From positions 39,314,188 to 39,378,187 of the forward strand of contig OZ024872.1 of NCBI GenBank assembly GCA_964017185.1: a stretch of DNA of 64,000 nt. The letters run 5' to 3'. A program made the translations under genes and the position numbers. Under the pieces are notes generated by a model. It ran no database searches, had not been told where the DNA came from, and was given only the letters and a program-made list of their open reading frames with translations. Shown here one piece after another: positions 25,101 to 37,005 of this stretch; position 1 is the first letter of the stretch; the number at the start of each line of letters is the position of its first letter. The DNA comes from Rugalucina vietnamica (taxonomy: Eukaryota > Mollusca > Bivalvia > Lucinida > Lucinidae).

Positions 25101-25562
25101 ACAAATACTAACCTGTTTTACGACTCATTTCTTCCATCAACTATTCGAGCATGGAACGAACTTCCTGACGAAATCAAGAACGCCCCGTCTATCGCTTCAT
25201 TTAAATATCGTTTAAATAGAAATCTTAGTAAACCTCCAAAATACTATAACACTGGTACTCGTCAAGGTCAAATTTTGCATGCTAGATTGCGAATGGAATG
25301 CAACTCCTTAAATGCCCATCTTTATAAGAAAAAAATCGTACCTAGCCCGACATGTGCATGCGGTGGTTTTGAAAGCCCCTACCATTTTCTGTTCATATGT
25401 CCTATCTATTCACGGTTTAGAACTAGATACCTTCCGAATATCCTAAACCAACTCAACACAAACGACTTATTGTGCGGCATATCAAATGTTTCTGACACTA
25501 AGAACGAAGCACTTTTTCTCAAAGTACAAGACTTTATAATTCACTCAAAACGATTTGCTTAG
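22186..25562 (+). pseudogene. LINE polyprotein (AP-endonuclease plus RT), disrupted
   Basis: N-terminal part: a hydrophobic stretch and SGDIHPNPGA (residues 59-67), a 2A-like signature seen at LINE N-termini. Then an endonuclease/exonuclease/phosphatase domain (FHLNILSLLPK, GGGVAIFARD, SIYRPPD, ITGDFNYN). Then RT with CDISKAFDRVWH, AGVPQGSILGPLLF and FADDTSLY (24,411-24,437). The C-terminal part has CACG...H...C, as in related LINEs. Breaks: a frameshift near 22,534 and in-frame stops at 23,529, 23,580, 23,688 and 24,837. Apart from these, frame 22,791-25,562 is continuous. The start at 22,186 is the first Met in frame. Clade assignment (CR1 or Jockey group) is by motif only. Confidence 0.85.
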
Positions 25563-25688
25563 GATGGCATCTTAGAGTTTCCCAAATAAATGCACGTAAC
25601 ATTTTAAAAACTCTATTAAATTGTCGATCAGCGATGGGCTATATCTCTTTCTTTATCATCCGTTTAGGAAATCACCTTTCAAAGTTCC

Positions 25689-25690
<2 letters not shown>

Positions 25691-25744
<54 letters not shown>

Positions 25745-25770
25745 GTAGTAGTAGTTGTAGTAGTAGTAAT
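25691..25770 (+). repeat. ATC/AGT trinucleotide microsatellite in LINE 3' UTR
   Basis: About 18 CAT/ATC units followed by AGT/TAG units, ~200 bp before the LINE 3' end. Confidence 0.9.
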
Positions 25771-26140
25771 ATCATCTTTAATGTGTCTGTACTCATGTAA
25801 CATTTCATGTACTGTCTATTTTCATCTATCACTCACGTACTATACCTGAACCTCAATCAATTATTCAGGAGATGATGTCTATAAGCTTTTAACTTTTTAT
25901 CAAATCCTATACCATAAACCATGTAAATTGTATGCGTAGAATTATATTTGAATAAATATTGTTTAAACCAAAGTGCTACTGAGACTTCAGAGTCCGCGAA
26001 TTTAGTTTCATAAGAACATCATTTGGTTGAAGTGTTCTGTCCATCAATTAATTCTTCTCTAATGAAGCAAACAGAAGGAAAGGATCACATCACACAAAAG
26101 CTGGAGATAAATAAAGGCAACGAAAGCGAACTTGAAAGTT

Positions 26141-26255
26141 TAACTCTTTTAAGCCTTTCGTCGTCCTATTTATGGGACGTAGGCAAACAGTATAGCCCCA
26201 GATGTGACGCTGCAGAACGCGGCGACCCATCTGGAGCTATTCTGTTTGCTTGTTG
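26141..26255 (+). mobile_element. Hairpin repeat family 4, copy a
   Basis: AGCCTTTCGTCGTCC, then an imperfect palindrome: GCAAACAG...AGCCCCAGATGTGACGC...GCGGCGACCCATCTGG...CTGTTTGC. The second copy, inverted, is at 31,240-31,385. Confidence 0.6.
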
Positions 26256-26359
26256 AAAATTAATCGAAAGATTGAATACATTTTTCTAAGATCCCTTCAA
26301 ATTCATCTAAAAATGTAAGTGGTAACAATTTGAGTCCATTCGTCACCTATGGGCTAAAC

Positions 26360-26640
26360 CATTACGAAAACATGCCCATGCAATAAACAGATATTTTTTT
26401 AGCTTTAAAAATTGAAATTTTTCAGCTGAATTTTTTTTTTACATTTTTCTTATTTTTGCTCAAAACATAGATTGTGGGTACACGTTAGAACCGCCACGGC
26501 GAGGCGGTTCTAACGAGTACCCACAATCTATGTTTTGGAGCAAAAATAAGAAAAATAGGTATACCCCTGCAAACCCCAGTTTTACTATATAAAAGTGGGG
26601 TTCAAGGGGGTATACATTGCACGGACCTGTTTCCCTGATG
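26360..26640 (+). mobile_element. Palindromic MITE family 1, copy d
   Basis: Termini CATTACGAAAACATGCCC and CCTGTTTCCCTGATG. The centre is AGAACCGCCACGGCGAGGCGG inside inverted ATAGATTGTGGGTAC arms. The flanking CTAAAC/GTTTAG is also inverted, so the true TIR may be longer here. Confidence 0.75.
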
Positions 26641-26879
26641 GTTTAGAACTGTCACAGTACTTGACAAACCTCATTTCTGTCTTATCCTGCTGCTTACCTT
26701 AGCTATCCCTCATTATAAAATTTGCAAAGCCAGCTCCTTTCTTCCGTTTGAAAAACAAACACCGTCAAGAGAGGATTTTAATCGAGTAATTGACATTTTT
26801 CGCAAAACAACATTTTTGTGACTATCCGATAAAAGTCAATTGATTAATAAAGAATTTTGCCAGGGACAAAAATCTTAAA

Positions 26880-27395
26880 TAGAATTCTTATACTAAGAAA
26901 ACATATCGTAAGCCGAGTGGGCAGCCATTTCCCAATAGGTGGATACTCAGTTACCAAAACCTAACTAAAAGTATGAAAACGAACATAAGGCGCAAACAGC
27001 ACACAAATTCAACACCAAGACATAAAACAATAAGAACTACAACAGAAGTATCGCCTTGAAACGATCAGTAATATAAAATTGCTGTCGGGCTTAAACTACT
27101 TTTACATGGCCATAACCCACCTTCATCTTCGGCAGTGGTTCAGAACATTCAGTTGTTTGGTCTTCGTGTTGAATCTCTATCTAGTCAATGAATCTTCAAT
27201 GACAAACAAATAAATCATGATAACCAACACGATGAATCGAAAACGAGGACGCATTGATTCAGTAAGCTGCCGGACGATGGACATCCCTGGGCGCCGAATA
27301 ACTTACTGAAATCCGGAGCGAAAGAAAAACACCAGTTGAACCCCGGTGGGCCAAGCAACAGACAAGAAGCTCCAGCTCCACCCAACTAAAATACA
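26880..27395 (-). mobile_element. Penelope-like 3' remnant, copy 3
   Basis: Only the 3' region, closely matching 1,640-2,140: TTTCCCAATAGGTGG, CTTCATCTTCGGCAGTGGTT, CCCTGGGCGCCGAATAAC and CCCCGGTGGGCCAAGC. No coding part. Confidence 0.7.
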
Positions 27396-27479
27396 TCTGC
27401 GGTCAATTATTAATATACCCGTGCAATATTCAGAAATTTACAAAGCATACTTCTTTAGTTGCTTATTCATGGGCGGCCT

Positions 27480-28780
27480 TGTTTATAGAGTTCGATGTTC
27501 GTGAAAATGGTGATCGTTTGAAATCAAATAACTTACGTATACGACGAATAGATTTCCATAAATCAGAATCAAATAGGACATTTGCGTTTCAGATGGCCCA
27601 TTTCATTACGGATTAGATCCAGTAATTTGATGGAAACCCATACATCTAGCTTAGCGGCTTTAACATCAATTTACTATACGGCATATCATGAAACAAAATA
27701 TTACCAAGTTAACCTAGATATTTATTTTACGACTGATAAATTCAATGAAAGAATTTTAAAATGTATTCATTTTCTTCAGAAGTAGGTCCGTGGACAGTTT
27801 GTGTGTCATATAAATATTCGTTAAATACAACCACTAATATTGGCGCACAGAGCATCAGCTGCTGTGTATTGTCATTTCAGCGGCTTCGGTCATTAGTCGC
27901 ACTGCACGCGAATGCCACCTTACGATGGTAAACCATTAAATATTCGGAAATACTTTTATATAGATGCATATTATGCTATGGTGAATGTTTTGATTAAATT
28001 CTTATCGCATTCTAACAGCTTTCGAGACTGTAATCATCACAGATATAGTGCGATTGTTTTGTCAGTGGCACATTACATCTCGAGACAACTGTTTGTAAAG
28101 GGGGTGAGGGATTCTACTCCTTTTAGATATTTTTCAAATGTCACATGTAGTGAGTGGATATGTCAGAATGTAGTTGCTTAAAATGTCTCAGTTTCAAAGC
28201 TATATGATCAACGAATGTATACCTGTTGTCAAAGTTAAACCGGCACGGTCAAAGAAGCACACCATGATATAATAATGGTGTTTATTTCATTATTTTCGAA
28301 ACCCATAATCGTGTTGAGAACGTAATAACACTGCGTTGACGTCCTCCAGGATGACATCAGGAAAACATGGCCGTGAAATGTATACCCCCTCATACCCCAC
28401 TTTTATATAGCAAAACTGGGGTATGCAGGGGTATACCTATTTTTCTTATTTTTGCTCCAAAACATAGATTGTGGGTACTCGTTAGAACCGCCTCGGCGAG
28501 GCGGTTCTAACGCGTACCCACAATCTATGTTTTGAGCAAAATAAGAAAAATAGCAAACATTTTCCACTGAAAATTTTCATTTTTACAACTTTAAAAATCT
28601 CTGTATATTGCATGGGCATGTTTTCGTAATGATAAGAAAGTTTGTTGATTAGCAAAACTAATTGGACAATGACAGTCTACTGGTGTTATTGACAGACCGG
28701 GAGTTGCATGAGCCGTGTCATTGGAAACCTAACACACTTCTGAATGAACTAACTCCCATCAAAAGCCCCGTGTAAATAGA
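27480..28780 (+). repeat. Duplicated segment A
   Basis: Several blocks recur in order at 29,690-31,570: ACTTACGTATACGAC plus ATCAGAATCAAATAGGAC, TATTTCATTATTTTCG, and TTGTTGATTAGCAAAACTAA. Segment A carries a MITE (28,366-28,637) that segment B lacks. An 89-residue frame at 27,912-28,181 has no recognisable domain. Confidence 0.6.
28366..28637 (+). mobile_element. Palindromic MITE family 1, copy e
   Basis: Best copy: CATCAGGAAAACATGGCC to GGGCATGTTTTCGTAATG, with the centre AGAACCGCCTCGGCGAGGCG and its complement. The paralogous empty site is at ~31,431 (AGGATGGTTAGACAGTTTG). Confidence 0.8.
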
Positions 28781-28972
28781 AATAAAAAAAAATGGTAATA
28801 TAACTTATAAGACGAAGGACGATATCAGACAAAGATGTTTCAACTTGTCGGTATGCTAAGTTATGTTCGATGACATTGCAGAAAGCTAAGGTTTCAAGTG
28901 ATTAAGGTCATCCAATGTTGTGTTATGATGTATACCTCCAGAGTGCCACTCTGATTAGGAATAATCGTTAGC

Positions 28973-28975
<3 letters not shown>

Positions 28976-29036
<61 letters not shown>
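28976..29036 (+). repeat. GTCT/CT microsatellite
   Basis: CTGT repeats pass into an uninterrupted CT run. Confidence 0.9.
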
Positions 29037-29040
<4 letters not shown>

Positions 29041-30700
29041 AGACAATATTATTACATATTTTGCTAGTAAATAAGTTTCTTTGCCCTGCAGATCACACGC
29101 TACGTAATCTACGAAGGATGACAATGTTCAATCTGTAGTCATAAAAAACATTTCAGTCTTAACATTCAAGAAAAAATCACTTCTCTAACAAAATTGTTTG
29201 TATGCCCCGTGATTTTTGGAGGAGAAATTTTGCTCGTCTGTGAGCGCTTTTATAACTATAGATGCGAATTGAGTTAAGAATTCTTGACTGACATTCCACT
29301 CAAAGTACTGATTATTTCAAATTATTTAAACCGAAGCCGTAATGTCTTGGATATAATCACATAATGCCACGAGTTGTCTGGGACATTTGAGTGAAAGGCG
29401 GAACAAATAAGACGTCCACACGAGACAAGTTATGGTCAATAGAAGTCTAATTTGTTTTAGCTGACTGCCTCAATATCAGATGACTGCTTCTATGCCATTT
29501 GTTCGTCTCGTAAGGTATTTTTTTAAAATTATGATCTGAACAGCACACTGGATACAGTCATATAAAAATTTTGAGACAATCAACGGCCTACTGGTGTATA
29601 AAGAATTCGCCTTTTGAGAATATCGTATTAAACCATTTCTTGTATCATAAACTTCTGTTAATTGTTCAGTGGCTTGTGTGTATTAACAGGACGCGTTGGA
29701 TTAAGGGTTCGATGGCAGTAACAATGACAGTCGTTTGAAATAAAATAACTTACGTATACGACAAATAGATTTTCATAAATCAGAATCAAATAGGACATTT
29801 GTGCTTAAACTGGTCTATTTCATTACGTATTAGATCCAGTAATGTGATGAGATCCCATACATCTAGGTTATCGGCTTTAACAGCAATTTAGTATACGCAT
29901 ATCCTGAAACAAACGTCACCAAGTTAAAGCCAGATGTACGTAATTGACCTCACGGTAGATTTTTTTTTTATTTTTTGCATGCAGGTGTATTTTGATGTCC
30001 TACATACGAAAATGAAAAGAAATCGATACCGTTCCGAGCTTGCTTTCGAGATATCGGCCTTCAAAATCGTCAATTTTGAGAGCGAAAATACATTGACGTC
30101 AACGTAAAATGCGTTTTACAGATCCCCTTTTCGTTTGTTTTCTTGATATATTTAAAATCATTCACGGTAGGATTTTTTAAAAAAACTGATATGTCTTAGA
30201 GAAATTCCTGAACAACAAGTAGACAACGAGAAATGCCTTAGTTACCGGATTCGTTTTCCTGCTATAAGCGTGCGAAGAGAGGTAGTCAGTGCCGAATTCA
30301 GTACGTTTTACGCGCGACGTCGATTTTGCGCCCAAAACTCCAACGTTATTTAGTATACAAAGTTTCTAACTGTCGCGCAAATGATTTTTTCCTCGGGATA
30401 TGATGTCCACAATCTATATTTTGAGCATAAATTTTAAATAATATAATTTTAAAATATTTCTGAAGTCCTCTGCATAATTGCATGGACATAGTTTCGTATT
30501 CCGAACGTCAACTGACGCTAGAAATGACGTTTCGAGCGAAAAACGGACGTTACAAATGCGGCGTAAAGTGACGTTTTGACCCTTAGATACACACGTTCTT
30601 TTGAGCGCCTTCAATTACGTACATCTGGCTTTAACTCGGTTATTGCTTTACACATGAACAAAACGATAACTTTTCAATAGCTGGATTTGGAAATCTGCGT

Positions 30701-30701
<1 letters not shown>

Positions 30702-30748
<47 letters not shown>
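30702..30748 (+). repeat. Poly-T tract (47 nt)
   Basis: Uninterrupted T run. It is followed by two ~50-bp units containing CATATGATATGACG and ATTGGGCTGGTCA. Confidence 0.9.
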
Positions 30749-30968
30749 CAGAAGTTAGTGCATGGTGTAAGTGTGTCATATGATATGACGTGTCCTATTG
30801 GGCTGGTCACGAAGTGTGTCCTATGATATGACGCGTCATATTGGGCTGGTCAGGCTGTAGTTCCTTTAAAATGTATATTTAAAGGATTTAAAGGTGTCTG
30901 ATCAACGAATTCATAGGTACATGTAAACCAGAGCGGTGAAAGAATTCGCACTATAACATAAGTACGCT

Positions 30969-31150
30969 CAACTCCTACCGGTCACCGGTCTTTATTTCAT
31001 TATTTTCGATCAACTCCTACTGGTCTTTATTTCATTATTTTCGATCAACTCCTACTGGTCTTTCTTTCATTATTTTCGGTCAACTCCTACTGGTCTTTAT
31101 TTCATTATTTTCTATCAACTCCTACCGGTCTTTATTTCATTATTTTCGAA
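30969..31150 (+). repeat. 35-bp minisatellite, five units
   Basis: Unit begins CAACTCCTACTGGTCTTTAT; copies at 30,969, 31,011, 31,046, 31,081 and 31,116. Segment A has a single TATTTCATTATTTTCG at the matching place, so this array expanded after duplication. Confidence 0.85.
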
Positions 31151-31239
31151 ATCCTTTATCCATATTTGACGAATGAATTTTCCCTTCTTTATCATTTGGA
31201 TGAGTCCACTTTCATTTTAGGGGCGTCAGAAGTGATTTT

Positions 31240-31385
31240 TAAATTTTATTCAATTTTTCTATGAACATTTTTTAAGCAAACAGAACAGCCCCAGATGGGA
31301 CGCCGCGTTCTGCGGCGTCACATCTGGTGCTGTTCTGTTTGCCTATGTCCCATTAAAGGGACGCCAGGCTTAAATGAGTTAATTG
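31240..31385 (-). mobile_element. Hairpin repeat family 4, copy b
   Basis: Inverted relative of 26,141-26,255. Near-perfect palindrome: AACAGAACAGCCCCAGATG... with centre GACGCCGCGTTCTGCGGCGTC. Confidence 0.65.
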
Positions 31386-31600
31386 ATCGTCTTGAGAACA
31401 TAATAATACTACATACTGACGCCCTTTAGGATGGTTAGACAGTTTGTTGATTAACAAAACTAATTGGACAATGGCAGTCTCTGTGAGTGTTATTGACAGG
31501 TAAGGAGTTACATGAGCTGTGTCATTAGAAAACTAGCGCACTTCAAAATAAACCGCTAACAATCAAAAGACTTACGTATGTGGTAATTGCATATTCAAAC

Positions 31601-32164
31601 CACAGTGTAAATGTAAATGTAATCCGGTTAATAGCTAGATACTGCTTATGTTCTCTTTCATTTCATTCAGACGCAACATAAATTATTTATTATCTTTACT
31701 TCCTTATTTGGGAAACGAGGTATAACACATCGAACACTACAATGAATATGACGTAAGCATATAACCCCTCTGAATTCCACTGAACCATCTAGCATTTCAT
31801 GCACAGCATATTCATTCATACTCGCAGCGTTATACCTGATACATAATAGAAAACACAACAACATATACGTGTGTGATGGCGAGCACAGACCGGAGCACGT
31901 TATCTTTATTCGACTAAAAAAGAACTGGCATCAAATGTTTTAAAAAAGCAAGTTTGATTCACCTACAATACCAAATATGCCAATGCCGGCTATTGTCATG
32001 CTACAATCACGTGCTCCGTTTTCAATCTTTGTAAACATAACTTCTCACCAAAACAGTCGTAACCTCATAAAGCCACAAAATCCGTTAATAGATTATTTGT
32101 GACCTCAAAATCTTTTGACTCAGAGAGTCAGAAAAAATCAGTTAATAGATTATTTTGACTTCTC
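31601..32164. other. No gene seen
   Basis: Short frames only. Confidence 0.5.
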
Positions 32165-34110
32165 AACTTAACACCCACACGTCTCTGCAGCAGAGCCCTA
32201 TATCTGTGCAGCACAGATACGTACGTTAACACTTACCTACACTCATAACTAACAGCTCTCAATTCATCTAACAACACAATGCGCAGTTTTCAAATCAGAA
32301 ACCCCAACTTATCACAACCGTAAATGCAACCCAACCAACACCATAAAACACATATCTCTGCAGCAGAGTCCTATATCTGTGCAGCACAGATACGTACGTT
32401 AACACATAACTACACTGATTACTAACAGCTCTCAGTTCATCTAACACAATGCACAGTTTTCAAATCAAAAACTCCCGACTTATCACTACCGTAAATGCGA
32501 CAAAACACCTCTGCAACAGAGCGCTAAATCTGTACAGCATAGATAGATACATTAACCCACACTGAACTGCCCTAATTTCTAACAGCTCTCAGTTCATCTG
32601 ACAACATAGTGCACATGTTTCGAATCAGAAACTTCCAACTAATCAGGACCGTAAATGAAACAAACCAACACATGACTAGATGCAGTAGAGCCCTATTATG
32701 ATGCAGCATAAATACGTACATTAACACATAGTGTCCTCGTTTTTAACAGCTCAGTTCATCTAACGGTACGATGTGCAGTTTTCAAATCAGACACTTCAAC
32801 TCATCAGAACCGTAAATGCAACCACCAATGCCATAATACGGGTACACACGTTTTAGACGGAATATTTCCATCGGTATTCCGTTAGACCTCTCCATACCGA
32901 CGGAATTGACTTCTATTGAGCCCTTAGTCGAAAATGAAAAATCATCGAAGACTCGAAGAAATTGAAAATTATGTTATGTTATATCTTTTCTGACTGATAG
33001 GACTTAATTTATATATATTCCAGATGTAAAATGACGCAGATTCATAAAATACTTAATGTTTTCTGTGGAAAATATTACACATGTCTATAAATAGATAAGG
33101 GGAGACTACTGTAAAATATGAGACAAAAACGTAGAAAATCGAATGTTTTTTGCAAATTTATTGAAATTCTGCAGGCTAACCAGATGTTTACTCAAAGATT
33201 TATGCATTTTCTAACAAAACATAACAAAAATTTTAACAATTATCACCAAGGTAAGCAGCTATAAGCTTCTTACGATATCCATAATCTGTTCGACCATAGT
33301 TTAAAGGCAACCTATGCTAAGCTGTCACGGGAGAGGAGCGAGGTCACGAAGTGTATCGGAGTGGGATCGGAGTGCAGGTTAGCCAGCTGATCTACACACG
33401 TTTCTGCAGAAGAATCCTAAATCTGCAGCACAGATACCTACATTAACCCACAACTGCCCTCATTTTTAACAACTCAGTTCATCTAACACCACAATGCTAG
33501 AAACCCCGAATACATTTAATCACAGCCTTAAATACAACAACCAACGGCATAATACACACGTCTCTGCAACAGAACCTTACAATTATATCTGCAGCACAGA
33601 TACGTACATTAACCAATAACTGCTCTTATTTTAACAGCTCAGTTCATTTAACACAACAATGCACAGTTTTCAAAACAGAAACTCCCAACTACATGTGATC
33701 ACAGCCTTAAATGCAACGACCAACGCCATGATTACACACGTCTCTGTTCCTCTAACAGCACATGAAACAAGTTTCCAAACCAGAAACTCCAATATGCAAT
33801 CACAGACTTAAATGCAATAACCGACGCCATAATACACACGTCTCTGCAGCTGAACCTTTATATCTGCAGCACAAATACGTACATAACTTCCCTCATTTGT
33901 AACAGTTCAGGTCATCTAATACCTAAATGCAGTTTTCAAAACAGAAAATCCAACTACATGTAATTACAACCGTAAAAGCAACCAACAAACACCATAATAC
34001 ACACATCTCTGTACAACCCTAAATCCTAATCACAACCATAAAAATCCTAATCACAACCATAAAATTTAATACAACCGACTAACGCCATATTCACAGGTAG
34101 AACCCTCATG
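32165..34110 (+). repeat. ~150-180-bp satellite-like array with an insertion
   Basis: About nine units marked by TCTCTGCAGCAGAG, ATCTGTGCAGCACAGATACG, AACAGCTCTCAGTTCATCTAA and GCACAGTTTTCAAATCAGAA. The array is split by a 539-bp insertion. Confidence 0.8.
32854..33392 (+). mobile_element. 539-bp unidentified insertion in the satellite
   Basis: Bounded by a perfect direct repeat, TACACACGTTT (32,843-32,853 and 33,393-33,403), in the middle of a satellite unit. No coding sequence or clear TIR. Could be a short retroelement; unidentified. Confidence 0.5.
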
Positions 34111-35689
34111 CATGAAATTTCATTGACCCTTAAACTGCATAAACATATAGACTTTAAAATAGTCTATAGATCACGTTCATAATTCAACAAAACGATCTGC
34201 AAATCTTTTAAATTAGGAAGCTTCGAAACAGATAAATCGTGACGTAAATACTTATCTTTATTTCGCTGTGAGCTGTAACATTTAACTTGTCCAAAATCAT
34301 AACCTTCAACTGCTCACCAGTGGGGACTGCATACCTGTTTTCGTAAACCATTGAAACTCATCTCTACAACCCTTCTTTGCTAAACATAAACAAATAACAG
34401 TAAATTATATAAATGCCTCAGAGATCTGAAGAAAAACTTCATAAACAAAGAAAATATTATGATTATTTACAATTTACTACAAAGGTATTAAACATTTCTG
34501 CTAATTTCAACATGCAACGCTATCCAAGGCGCTAGAATTCATCGATACAGATTACAATCGTTTACCGCCATTTACCTGTTCATGCGAAAAAATGACATAT
34601 CCTTATTACCATGTATCTACGAGTCGACTGTACTAACTTCAGCATTACTTAAAACAAACAGGTGCAATTGCTTATCCTTTAAATCGGATTTATCTGTAAG
34701 AATAGAAAAAGTATAAAAAATATTAAAGGGCAACGTATATCTGAATATCCTTATTCTAATAAGGCAAGCCAACTGTACGTTCATTAAATCAATTCTCAAG
34801 AATAAACGTTAGAAACGTTCGAAATAATTCAAATGAAATATACAAACAACTGTTTATACTTTAACGCCCGTGTATTTACTCTGACGTCACCATTATCTCT
34901 TTGGTCATGAATTCCACCTCCAGTGCCGACTCCATAGTTCTGCCATCATGGTAACCAAGTGTACACAAGAAGTACTACTTGACTAAGTGCTACTATACCA
35001 CCTGTGACGAATTTATTCATAAAAATTATAAAATTATAAGCAAAAACGACAAGTTCAATTACATTTTTGATTAATATATATTGAAATTAACAATACGTCC
35101 ATTCACATAAAATCTGCGTATGTGTATTCGAGTAAAAGCCCACAAGCAGAAATCCACTAACAAATGAATTATCAAAGTAAGAAAAACGTCTCTAGATAAC
35201 ATAACTGTAAACCAGCGCAATAATCGACTTAAAATGAATTGTTACTAAAACGTAGAACATGTAAGCGAAACGCAAAAAATAAAATACTCATTTCGTTTTG
35301 CTGAGACCCAGATTCTCTTGCTGACTGTCAACTTTTCCAGACCGTCGGCGAAAAAGGCAAGCGCACAAAACCTAACTCAACTGCTCCGTATCGTCTGTCA
35401 AGCCTCGAATGACCCTGAGACTTATGCAATCATTATTTATACCCTCTCTGAACAGTGCTTACTCTAGATTCACGCAATTCATGAGCTTAAATGATATTAT
35501 ATCATCGACTTGAAGCGATATACTCATGCTAAAATCACTGAACATTTACCGTATTTACTAATGCACACGAAACGAAACTTCCCCTATAAGACTTGCATTT
35601 AAAACCCAAATTACTTCAGTAGACTATAATAAATATATTTATCTTAGAAATTGATCATATTTTATGCAGATTGGAGACGACATAAAATG
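34111..35689. other. No gene seen
   Basis: AT-rich, frames of 60 codons or fewer, no repeat recognised. Confidence 0.5.
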
Positions 35690-35760
35690 AACCGCCTCAT
35701 GAGAAAACCAACAATCTGCATATGCGAAAACAAAGACGCAGATCAGCTTCTGAATCTGAT
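35690..35760 (+). mobile_element. MITE family 2 fragment
   Basis: ACCGCCTCATGAGAAAACC, CAACAATCTGCATATGCG, then AAAGACGCAGATCAGCTTC, cut at the hairpin. Confidence 0.5.
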
Positions 35761-35826
35761 AATTCTGATAAAACGCAGCTAAGGTAAGGGCTTTATCGCC
35801 TCAAAAGCGATGGAAAATGTCCACGA

Positions 35827-35830
<4 letters not shown>

Positions 35831-35891
<61 letters not shown>
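35831..35891 (+). repeat. CT/GT compound microsatellite
   Basis: Long CT run followed by GT repeats. Apparent Ser/Leu/Cys/Val peptides across it are repeat artefacts. Confidence 0.9.
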
Positions 35892-36454
35892 TGAATAAAT
35901 TACCGTCGAAGGTCATACATGCGTACCTACTCAGTATAAAGAATGAGGCATTTCTACATTTGTATAATTCTGTTAGAGTTTCTAAATGGCAATTTACTTG
36001 AAATTATTCGAAAAATGACTATCTATTCAAAACAATTTCCAATTGGTTCAAAGTATACTTACCATCAAAACTGGGCGCAAAAGATTTACAACAGCATTTT
36101 CTTGTAAATGGTCATAGTGATGGTATTTCAGTGATTTTGTTTATGACCATGTACAGTAAGTCACAATCTACCCAAAATTATGCTTGATTGTGAAGTTGTG
36201 ATGACGTTAGTGTTTGACGAGCTCGTGTATTACTAAATTGCGTCTAAAACATTCATAGTCAACGCTTCAAGCGGTAGTGTTTCCTGCTCACGTCAGCCTG
36301 TTTTACCAATCGACATTATTATTCACTGTAGATGGTTTTCCTTATCGCGATTCTTTATGCCTCTTTTCAATGTATAAAGAACTATTTTTGGCGAATAAGT
36401 ATATTTATACTTGGTGCGTAAAATCTGGAATAAAATCATACTTATTAGGACCGG

Positions 36455-37005
36455 TATGCCGCGAGTTGTCTGGGACATTTGAATGAAAGGCGGAACAAAT
36501 AAGACTTCCACACGAGACAAATTATAGTCAATAGAAGTATAATTTGTATTAGTTGACTGCTTCTATATCATTTGTTCGTCTTGTTACAGGTTTTTCCAAT
36601 TATTATCTTACATACAAGACAGACGTATTATTATCTTACATACAAGACAGACGTATTAAGTTAACAAAAAAAAATAAACAGTATTAAAAATTCGCACACA
36701 AAGATCTCTCATTCTGCCATAAGTTTGTATGTCATTTATTTCGCTGTATATGGTGGCACAGACAATTCACGTTATACGTTGTCAAACAGTTTAACTCACG
36801 AATACGGCAAATAGCTGTACAGAAATCAGAAACAAATAGGACATTTGCGATTTCATTTGGCCTATTTCATTACGAATTAGACTCAGCAAAGGGATGAAAA
36901 ATGAAAAGACATATATCTTGCTTAGCGGCGTAAACCTAAGATTTATATACGCATGCGTGTAGCCTGAAAGAACAAATACGTTAACACGGTTATGCAACTG
37001 TACAA
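36455..37005 (+). repeat. Duplicated segment C
   Basis: Matches 29,365-29,940 in two blocks: CGAGTTGTCTGGGACATTTG at its start, and ATCAGAAACAAATAGGACAT with TTCATTACGAATTAGA further on. Confidence 0.6.

Larger units (their letters stand above)
22081..25969 (+). mobile_element. CR1/Jockey-like LINE with 11-bp target-site duplication
   Basis: A 3,889-bp element flanked by a perfect direct repeat, AAAGTGCTACT, at 22,070-22,080 and 25,970-25,980. It has a short 5' UTR, one long decayed reading frame, a 3' UTR with an ATC/AGT microsatellite (25,691-25,770), and an end in AATAAATATTGTTTAAACC without a poly-A tail. Near-full length and a perfect TSD suggest insertion by target-primed reverse transcription; the broken frame shows it is now dead. 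Confidence 0.85.
29350..31600 (+). repeat. Duplicated segment B
   Basis: Shares blocks with segment A (27.5-28.8 kb) and with 36,455-37,000 (CGAGTTGTCTGGGACATTTG, AAAGGCGGAACAAATAAGAC). Insertions within it: a partial MITE family 1 copy (~30,400-30,505), a T47 tract (30,702-30,748), a 35-bp tandem array and a hairpin repeat. Confidence 0.55.

Noticed and set aside
27912-28181. 89-codon frame as a gene
   Set aside because: Lies in a duplicated repeat segment and has no known domain or preserved counterpart in the paralogous segment.
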